DNA from: Bufo bufo | Taxonomy: Eukaryota > Chordata > Amphibia > Anura > Bufonidae | Length of the DNA: 64,000 nt | Reading direction: 5' to 3' | Assembly: GCF_905171765.1 (NCBI RefSeq) | Contig: NC_053390.1 | Coordinates: forward strand, 334,824,407 to 334,888,406 | Part shown: in pieces, positions 55,417 through 64,000 of the stretch | Layout: every line of letters begins with the position of its first letter | How positions within the stretch are numbered: the stretch's first letter is position 1 | Program-made: the position numbers and the translations under genes | Notes under the pieces: generated by a model | Databases searched by the model: none | The model's input: only the letters and a program-made list of their open reading frames with translations | What the model was told of the DNA's origin: nothing

Positions 55417-57538
55417 GTGGCTATTAGTGATGGACGGACATTGGCCAGGACGGTTCGCGAACGTGATGAAATGTTCGCGAACCGCAAGTTCGCGGAGGGC
55501 CCCATTCACTTTAATGGCAAGCGAACCTGAAAAACCTTCAGCTCATATTTGCAGCCACCAAATACTTAGTAGAAGTGTACAAATAGTCCCACAACATGGA
55601 CAGTGACATACTAGAGAGGGATCAATGACAAAAATTCCAACAAAAAATATGTATCTTAATCAGGGGACATTTTTATGTGTCTTAAAGGGAAATTCTCTGA
55701 AATGTACCCTGTTGGAGCCTAGAAAAAATGCATTTTAGGCCACGGGAATATGGGCCTTAAACATTAGGCATTCACCTGACATAAAAGAAATTCTGATTAT
55801 GTGGCTCGAGGTACATTATGCGGTCAATGGATAAAAATTTGACTGAAGGCCACTGGACTACAGGCCCCAAACATTAGACATTCACCGGACAGAAAATATC
55901 AAGTGATTCTGTGGCCGGAGGTATATTACACGGTCAATGGATATCAATTTTACTGCAGGCCAGTACAAATACAGGTCAAATACATATGTTTAAAAGAACT
56001 AAAAATATAAAATTTGATTAAAAACATGGCTAACAAAATCCCCCCTCTAGAAAAAACTCCTAATGATAATAGTTGAAATTCGATAACACGTGGTCGTCAC
56101 TGGTGTTGATATCCTCCGAGGCCGCAACAATTATTAATTCACCGTACAGAAAAGAACACGTAAGTATGTGGCTTGAGGTAGATTACACAGTCATTGGATA
56201 TCAATTTTTACAGCAGGCCAGTGTACTACAGGCCCCAAAAATTATGCATTTAGCATACATAAAAGAACAAGTAAGTAAGTATGTGGCTGGAGGTCTATTA
56301 GATGGTCAATGGATATAAATTTTACTGAAAGCCAGTTCAAATAGAGGTCAAAAACATATGTTTAAAAGAACTAAAAATATTAAATTGGATTAAAAAACAT
56401 GGCTAACGAAATCCCCCCTCTTGAAAAAAACCCTAATGATAATAGTTGAAACACGTGGTCGTCACAGGTGTTGAATTCCTCCAAGGCCCAAAACATTAGG
56501 CATTCAACGGACAGAACAGGCCTTTTAAGCCGCTGTATTTACCTAAGACAGGGACCAATATTTGTTCTGGGTGGTTGCGGATATTTGTGGGCTGTCATGA
56601 GGAAATTCAATTGAACGTGGTCATCACAGGTGTTGAATTCCTCCAAGATCCATGCCTCATTCATTTTTAGAAACGTGAGGTAGTCCACATTGTCGTGAGC
56701 TAGACGAGTGTGCTTATCGGTCACGATCCCCCCTGCTGCACTGAACGTCCTTTCGGACAGGACACTGGACGAGGGGCAAGCCAAAAGTTCCATTGCAAAT
56801 CGTGCCAGCTCTGGCCACAGATTAAGCCTGCACACCCAGCAGTCCAGAGGTTCCTCGTTTCTCAGAGCATCCACATCGGCCGTTAACCCGATGTAGTCGG
56901 ACACCTGTCGGCAGGGCCGTCTTTGCCACAGGGCAAAAGGCGCAGCTGCCCCGGGCCCAGTTGCTCCTGGGGGCCCAAGTGAGCTCTGTTTCCCGGCTCC
57001 CATTCATTAGTGACTGCGTCGCTAGGTTAAAACATTCGGGGCCTGGGCCCCTGATGTTTTGTCCCAGGCTCCGACTGTCCTGCCTGCCAGACAGATACAA
57101 CTGTATTGCCGTACACAGAACGGCAATACAATTGAATCTAATACACTGGGTGTAGAGGTGAAGGACCTGTGGTGACATCACAGGTCATGTGATCAGCAAA
57201 ACAGGCTGTGATAGGATGACCTGGATGATGACACCATCATGTGATCAGTGCAGGATTGGACCGGAGTGAAGAGGGGAAGGAGCCTAATGCTGATGTCTGT
57301 ATATGAGGACTGGAGAGGTAAGTGAAGGGACAGGGAGAGGCAGAGCAATGCTGGGAGTTGTAGTTATTTAACTAGGATGTATGTTAGGGCTGAAGGGAGG
57401 GATGTTATTGACATGGAACTGTGTGCTTGAGGTGGCTGGGGGAGGGAGTGATGTTATTTACATGGGACTGTATGTTGAAAGTGGATGGTGGGGGGAATGA
57501 TGTTTATGTACATGGGACTTAATGTTTAGGCTACGTTC

Positions 57539-58010
57539 ACACTTGCGTTTGGGGATCCGCTTGTGAGATCCGTTTCAAGGCTCTCACAAGCAGCCCCAAA
57601 TGGATCAGTTTAACCCCAATGCATTCTGAATGGATGTGGATCCATTCAGAATGCATTCGTTCGGCTCCGTGCGGCCCCCCGTTCCGTTTTGGAGGCGGAC
57701 CCCAAAATGCTGCAAGCAGTGTTTTTGTGTCCGCATGGCCTTGCGGAGCCAAACGGATCCGTCCTGACTTATAATGTAAGTAAATGGGGACGGATCCCTT
57801 TGCATTGACACAAAATGGTGCAATTGTAAACAGATCCGTCCCCCATTGACTTTCAATGTAAGTCAGGACGGATCCGTATTGGGACTTAGAAATTTAAATC
57901 TAATACAAACGAATCGGTCCTAAACTGAAGCATTCGCTTGTATTATCGGTGCGGATCCGTCCTGTACAAGTACAGGACAGATCCGCACGAACGCAAGTGT
58001 GAAAGTAGCC
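57539..58010. mobile_element. PIF/Harbinger-like miniature element
   Basis: Ends ggctacgttcacacttgcgt and, in reverse, ggctactttcacacttgcgt. TTA on both sides (57536-57538, 58011-58013). Arms contain ggatccgtcctg in both orientations. Confidence 0.85.
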
Positions 58011-58498
58011 TTAGGGGGTGATGTTTACATGGGACTGTGCGTTGGAGGCGGCTGGGGAGGAGGTGATGTTATTTACATGGGACTGTATGGTGGAGGGAGG
58101 ATTATAACTGCAGGGGGCACTGCAGATCCAGGGGACATTATAGGCGGTCTTATTACTACTGGGGGCTCTATAGGAGGGTCTTATAGATCTGCCTTATTTC
58201 TACTAAGCGCACTATGGGGGCCTTATTACTACTGAGGGGTCTGTAGGGAGCTTTATTACCACTGGGGGAACAATAGGGGGCCTTATTTCTACTGGGGGCT
58301 CTGTGAGGGTATTATTAATATGGGAGGGCTCTTCTAATAATGGGGGCATTGTTGAGGAGCATTATCACGGTTGGGGCAGTGTTACTAATGAGGGCATTCT
58401 AGAAGGGAATTACTATTGGTGGGACTATGAGGAGCACTATTGCTATGGGGGGCAGTAATGTTTCTTCAGGATAGTATTTGGGGGTATTGGGGGGGGGG

Positions 58499-58668
58499 CA
58501 GGGGCGTAACTAAAGGCTCATGGGCTCCGGTGCAAGAGTTCAGCTTGGGCCCCCCTTCCCTCAGTGCTTTGTGTGTCTTCTTATGCGGCACAAGTGTCTT
58601 TGGGCCCCTTCATGCTCCTGGGCCCGGTAGCGACTGCTACCTCTGCACCCCCTATAGCTACACCCCTG
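58499..58668. mobile_element. Small hAT-like miniature element (caggggcgtaac ends)
   Basis: 170 bp, starting caggggcgtaacta and ending tagctacacccctg. It lies within a poly-G tract, so the 8-bp duplication (all G) is consistent but not informative. Confidence 0.65.
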
Positions 58669-61600
58669 GGGGGGGGGCACATCAAGCAGCAGGATAACAC
58701 TGTGGGGACACCAGTTGGGGATAATGATAGAATGTGAGGAAGCTAAGATGTCCGTGTGTCACACTCTGCAGGGACGAGGCGGCTGAGAGAAGTTGTCCAG
58801 ACCGAGTGGAGAAGATGATGAGAGAGAAGATCTACAGAGAAGATAATGACAGAGAGGAGACGTCACCTGGGGGCCCTGGACGTGACAGGTGTGTCCTGCT
58901 GTATAGCAAGTACAGCAAAGTGCGGGGGGGGGGGGGCGGGATCCAGGGGGCCCAAGTAAATTCTTGCCCAGGGTCCAATCAATATTAAAGACGGCCCTGC
59001 CTGTCGGTCTAGGCGTTCCCTGAGGCTGGATCCGAGGGGCGGCTGTCGATGGGTTGGCTCCAAGAATGATATCATATCCAAAGTGGCCAACGCATTTTCA
59101 AACCCCCCTCTTCTTACATGCGCTGTTGGATTGGTACCTGCAACTGTTTCTCTGTGAGTGGAAATTACTCTACCAGCACCCGTAATAGCAGACAGAATGC
59201 AGCATTTCCCGAAGCAAAGCCTAGAAGTGTTGCATTCTGACAGGCCTTTGTGATGCTGGTAACATGTTCACCATTTTGTTTTTGTACCGGGGTCCAAGTA
59301 CGTTGCCACCCACTACTGGTTCTTGCCCTTCATGATTTTTATACGGGGGTCCCTCTTCAAATACTGGAGCGTGAAGGCCCCTATTTGCACTAAACTAAAC
59401 TGGAAGCGGTGGAGTGGCCTGGCTCCAGGATAATGTCGTCCTAGGTCTCCTCCCCCCAGCCACGGACAACACCAGGGATCCCAGAAAAGTTTAAAGCATG
59501 CTCTTTTTGCTCCTCCTCATCCTCCGCCCCGGCACCATCCTCCTCTGACTCCTCTTCATACTCCTGTTGACTTGTCTTAGATGGAGTAGCCCCCCCTGGT
59601 AATTCATCCAGCATTGCGACTTCCTCATCTTCCTGCTCCTCGATGGCTTGATCAATGACACAATGCAATGCACGCTCGAGAAAGAAGGTGTAAGGTATGA
59701 TGTCACTGATGGCGTCCTGGCTGCGATGGACAAGTTTGGTGATCTCATGAAATGGCCGCAGAAGTCTGCATGTGTCGCGCATGAGAAGCCACTGGAGCGG
59801 TGAAAAAAATCAAGCTCCCAGAACCTGTCCTCCAGCAGAGTTCGTACAGGTAGTTGTCAACTGCACGTTTCTGCTGGAGCAGCATATCAAGCATATACAA
59901 GGTGGAGTTCTATCACGTCGGGCAGTCACAAATCAGACGTCTGACGAGCAGGTGGTGTCGCCGCTGAACGTCAGCAAGGTGAGCCATGGCCGTGTAAGAT
60001 CTTCTAAAATTTTCCTGGCCTGCCGCAAGATGACCTGGCAACGAATCGCTGCACGACTAAGTTCAGGATGTGTGTCATGCACGGCACATGTGTCATTTTT
60101 CCCTGTTTCAGCACGCTCAGGAGATTGGCACCATTGTCGCACACCACTTTACCAACTGTCAAATTGAGCGGGGTTAGCAACTGATTGGCCTGTGACCGCA
60201 AAGCTGAAAGGAGTGCAGGACCAGTGTGGCTCTTGGCTTCCAGGCACACCAGCCGCATCACAGCATGGCAACATCTCACCTGGTACGTCGAATAGATTCT
60301 GGGGAGCTTGGGTGGCGCAGCTGAAGAGGCGGTAGCAGTGGAAAAGGAGGATTCAGCTGAGTAGGAGATGGAGGATGGAGTAGGAGGAGGAGAAGAGGCA
60401 GGAGGCAGGCCTGCATGCTATCCGTGGCGGTAACACCAAATCCACACAGGTGCCATGGGTTGCATGCTTGACGGCCGTCAGAAGGTTCAACCAGTAGGCA
60501 GCAAAAGTTATGTACCTTCCCTGCCTGCAGTTGCTAGGCTAGACCACGTGTCTGTGGTCAGATGTATCTTGGCACCTACAATGTGTGCCAGAGATACATT
60601 CAATTGCCGCTGAACGTAGCCATATAGCTCCGGGATGCCCTTCTGGGAGAAATATTTCCTTCTGGGGACCTTCCATTGCGGTGTGCCAAGGGCCACAAAT
60701 TTTCTAAAGGCCTTGTCCACCAGTTTATATGGCAGTAGTTGGCGGGCTAGCAGTTCTAATAAGCCAGCGGTCAGCCGCTGGGCAAGAGGGTATCCGGCGT
60801 CATCATCTTTTTTCGCTCGAACATTTGGGCCACAGAAGCATGCCTTTTGCCAGATGAACGCGACAACGGCACGTTGGAAGGTGAAGTGGAGGACAAATGG
60901 GAGAGAGGAGAAGGAGAAGAGGCAGGACTTGGAGCACCAGGAATGTGTCATTGTGGGTTTTGATGGTGTTGTTCCCAGTGGGCTCGGTGATGGGAGGTCA
61001 GGGGCCTTCTTAAGGCGGTCGTCCCTAGGTGAGTGTTGGGCCTACCGCGACTTATGCGTTTACAGCACAGGCTGCAGATAGCTACACTATTGTCAGTAGC
61101 GGCCACGTTAAAAAAGCCCACACTGCGGAGCCATATGCCGGCATCCTGGGAGCGCCAGATCTGACCGTGCATGGAGGATGGCTCGTTCCAGATACATTAG
61201 CAGTCTGCTTTTTGCATCCTATGCACTGTAAGTACTGCCTGCTTCTCCTCCCTATTTGCTGCTCCGTCTCTCCCTCTGAACTCCCCTCCTCTTTTTCTCT
61301 TGTGGGCACCCACGTGATGTCCATAGACACGTTATTATCGTCCCCTTCACCACCACTGACATTAGAGATTTCGGAGTAGGAAGCAACAGCAGGGACCACC
61401 CTCCTTGGGCTGATCTGGGTACTGTCGTCAGACTGCTGGGTGGCGACCGTTGATATCTCCTCTTCCTGATGCCAAGAATGGCTGCGCATCGGTAAGGTCT
61501 TGTAATGGATGGGAAAATAATTCCTCTGACTCGAGCTGAGGGGATATGGTGGTGGTGGTGTCTTTGGGGGTTCACCTAGCAGAAAGTGAAGAGGGTGCAG

Positions 61601-62553
61601 ATAGAGAGGATGAGGAGGGTACAAAAGTGGAACGCTGAGTGAGCCACTCAACCAAGTCTGATGCTTCTTTTGACGTAATCGCACGCACCTTCTGCAACTT
61701 CCCACTTAGGCTTCAGCCTGGTGCACCTGCCCGACCCCTACCACCCCTGCGAAATGGCCTGCCTCTTCCTCTGCCTATCATTTTCAAAATGACCCTGTGT
61801 CAAAAGTTCCTATAGAAGAGCAGTATTTTTGGAAGGAGGTATATCACACCCCTGCTTCAAATCAGTTTTTTTGGGGGGGCAACTGGTATATCACACCAGT
61901 AGAAATTATTTGCTCCAATAGTGTTTGTCACTCTGTGTAGCTGCGGTAATGCAGCAAAACCGCAAACAAATGCTGCACTACCTAAATGCACTATATAGAA
62001 AGCATATTATTGGTATATAACACCCCTGCTTCAATTAGGTTTCAATTAGCGTTTGTCACTCTGCGTAGCTGCAGTATCGCAGCAGAACCGCACACAACTG
62101 CTGCACAATACAAATGCATTATAATATACTTTCTAACATATAATATACTTTCTAAGTATATTACACCCCTCAAAAAGTCACACCTATCGATAGCACACCT
62201 ATACCAGTCCTTAAAATGACTTTTGTGGCCCTATTAGCTAGCGTTTGGTGTCCCTAACAGTCTGTCCCTGCTCCACACAGCAACCTCTCTCTACACTGGC
62301 AAAAGACTGAATGTAAAATGGTGGCCAGATTGGGTTTATTTATAAGGTGAGGGTATGTCCATGTGCTGAAACGTCTCAATTGGCTGTCCTGTACCACCTG
62401 TAGTTGTGTCATGGGTCAAAGTTCTTCACAATGTAAAAGAATATGGCGCCGGCAGACATCACCATAGGGTCACCCGTTCGGCGAACCGCGAACGAGCAAA
62501 GTTCGCCGCAAAACGACCACCGGGCGAACTGCAAGGCCATCTCTAGTGACTTA

Positions 62554-62839
62554 TAGATACCTTATGTATTGTCTTAAGGGTGCAGCTGGAGACACTATGA
62601 TATGGTAGTGGCTGTATCTGGGCAAATTATTTTACACCATTTGCCCCAACTATCTGAGTAAGCATAGCTTGAATGTCATTTTTGTCGCCTGATGAACTGT
62701 GGAGGACTCCACAGTGAAAAACGCATCGGAACAAGTGATTTGTGACTTTGACAGCATTTTAATCTATCTAATTTAATGAATATATAGGAGCATATATCAT
62801 TGGATATCAGTATGTGATTGTAGGGTTTACCTTTCATAC
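62554..62839 (+). other. Penelope-like 3' region with a hammerhead-like motif (putative)
   Basis: No gene. CTGATGA at 62689-62695 is followed by ACTGTGG/CCACAGT as a stem, then gaaaaacgcatc. The pattern is that of 30107-30140. AT-rich tail. Confidence 0.35.
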
Positions 62840-62843
62840 TTAA

Positions 62844-64000
62844 CCCCTTCAAGACAGAGACATTTTTCACCTCTGTGCAGAGGCCATTCTTTGCAAATCT
62901 GACATGTGTCACTTTATGTGGTAACAACTTTGGAGTGTTTTTACTTATCCAAGCCATTCTGTTTTCTCGTCACACATTGTACTTCATGACAGTGGTAAAT
63001 TTGAGTCAATATACAGTACAGACCAAAAGTTTGGACACACCTTCTCATTCAAAGAGTTTTCTTTATTTTCATGACTATGAAAGCATCAAAACCATGAATT
63101 AACACATGTGGAATTATATACATAACAAACAAGTGTGAAACAACTGAAAATATGTCATATTCTAGGTTCTTCAAAGTAGCCACCTTTTGCTTTGATTACT
63201 GCTTTGCACACTCTTGGCATTCAGTTGATGAGCTTCAAGGAGGTAGTCCCCTGAAATGGTCTTCCAACAGCCTTGAAGGAGTTCCCAGAGATGCTTAGCA
63301 CTTGTTGGCCCTTTTGCCTTCACTCTGCGGTCCAGCTCACCCCAAACCATCTCGATTGGGTTCAGGTCCGGTGACTGTGGAGGCCAGGTCATCTGGCGCA
63401 GCACCCCATCACTCTCCTTCATGGTCAAATAGCCCTTACTTTCAAAGTTTTCCCAATTTTTCGGCTGACTGGCTGACCTTTATTTCTTAAAGTAATGATG
63501 GCCACTCGTTTTTCTTTACTTAGCTGCTTTTTTCTTGCCATAATACAAATTCTAACAGTCTATTCAGTAGGACTATCAGCTGTGTATCCACCTGACTTCT
63601 CCTCAACGCAACTGATGGTCCCAACCCCATTTATAAGGCAAGAAATCCCACTTATTAAACCTGACAGGGCACACCTGTAAAGTGAAAACCATTTCAGGGG
63701 ACTACCTCTTGAAGCTCATCAAGAGAATGCCAATAGTGTGCAAAGCAGTAATCAAAGCAAAAGGTGGCTACTTTGAAGAACCTAGAATATGACATATTTT
63801 CAGTTGTTTCACACTTGTTTGTTATGTATATAATTCCACATGTGTTAATTCATAGTTTTGATGTCTACAGTGTGAATCTACAATTTTCATAGTCATGAAA
63901 ATAAAGAAAACTCTTTGAATGAGAAGGTGTGTCCAAACTTTTGGTCTGTACTGTATGTCACCCAAAATTTGGAAAAATTTGCAATTTTCAACATTTCTAT
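62844..64000. mobile_element. Left part of a TTAA element (piggyBac-like), truncated by window end
   Basis: TTAA at 62840-62843 then ccccttcaagacagagac. It resembles the ends of 26134-29000. It is interrupted at 63014-63953 and continues with acccaaaatttgg to the end of the window. Confidence 0.6.
63014..63953. mobile_element. Hairpin Tc1/mariner element, second copy
   Basis: Flanked by TA (63012-63013, 63954-63955). Same arms as 36923-37841. The minus-strand frame 63171-63428 keeps SPDLNPIEMVWGELDRRVKA but is shifted near its end. About 23 extra bases (around 63865-63888) lie in the right arm. Confidence 0.92.

Larger units (their letters stand above)
56912..58999. mobile_element. Non-autonomous hAT (cagggccgtcttt ends)
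   Basis: Ends cagggccgtctttgcc and, in reverse, cagggccgtctttaatattg. The duplication cctgtcgg is perfect (56904-56911, 59000-59007). It has no transposase. The interior holds gggggccttattactactgg repeats (58080-58440) and two smaller elements. Confidence 0.93.
56539..61782 (-). pseudogene. E4 hAT transposase, best-preserved motifs of the hAT copies
   Basis: The ATG at 61782 opens MIGRGRGRPFRRGGRGRAG. A TGA follows after 22 codons. KLQKVRAITSKEASDLVEW and a BED finger (AICSLCCKRISRG near 61060) come next. The first catalytic Asp is in HLTTDTWSS near 60560, the second in VVCDNGANLLSVL near 60150, with CMTHILNLVVQRF after it. Then MRDTCRLLRPFHEITKLV, an acidic linker and the dimerisation domain (PSSSVLSERTFSAAGGIV) ending at 56539. 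The hAT 56912-58999 is inserted between RQ and VSDYIGL. Frameshifts and stops make it inactive, but both Asp motifs are still readable. Confidence 0.9.
55425..62545 (-). mobile_element. E4: hAT transposon (related to E3)
   Basis: The 5' end on the minus strand is tagagatggccttgcagttc at 62545. The 3' end is tagtgatggacgg at 55425. Flanks gtggctat and gtgactta resemble each other only in part, as expected for an old duplication. Short repeats with caaacattagrcattcacc fill 55440-56530 (3' UTR), and 61800-62200 has repeats with gtttgtcactctgygtagctg (5' UTR). Confidence 0.8.

Overview
This window looks like a stretch of an anuran amphibian genome made almost entirely of transposable elements. 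I see no host protein-coding gene, rRNA, tRNA or CRISPR array. The organism call is an inference. It rests on many hAT elements of the ZBED type with long internal tandem arrays, Tc1/mariner elements of the DD36E and DD37E types, TTAA-flanked piggyBac elements, PIF/Harbinger miniature elements, frog-style Ty3/Gypsy LTRs and Penelope-like 3' ends. Most element boundaries come from target-site duplications (TSDs) read directly in the sequence.

Layout. 1-140 is the end of a Tc1-type element. 277-10513 is a 10 kb hAT element on the minus strand (called E1) that contains a LINE fragment, a non-autonomous hAT carrying a damaged DD37E Tc1 element, and a satellite-bearing hAT. 10522-11440 holds a relic of a widespread repetitive protein family. 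11449-about 13150 is the 5' part of another hAT (E3) split by a solo LTR. From about 13150 to 29640 lies a Ty3/Gypsy remnant without LTRs. Its gag is split by an 11 kb hAT (E2, 13294-24208) and its pol by a TTAA element (26134-29000). 29785-31445 has a Penelope-like 3' end and two Harbinger miniature elements. 32121-about 54520 is a plus-strand hAT (E5) whose transposase gene is interrupted by an intact DD37E Tc1 element, nested AT-rich hAT elements with a nearly intact piggyBac inside, a solo LTR and a second satellite-bearing hAT. More insertions lie in its 3' part. 55425-62545 is a minus-strand hAT (E4) with nested miniature elements. The window ends in a TTAA element carrying a hairpin Tc1.

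Only two coding regions look open: the DD37E transposase at 34489-35505 and the piggyBac transposase at 42106-43620, which has a separate acidic N-terminal frame upstream. Everything else is frameshifted, deleted or interrupted.

The most unusual observations are: a 5S-rRNA-like pair of control-box motifs inside a Gypsy-type solo LTR (47454-47490); alternating head-to-head palindromes inside two unrelated elements (a hAT and a piggyBac); a hAT family that carries a satellite array with different unit numbers in its two copies; hammerhead-like motifs in Penelope-like 3' regions; and two tandem, still-open reading frames in a TTAA element.
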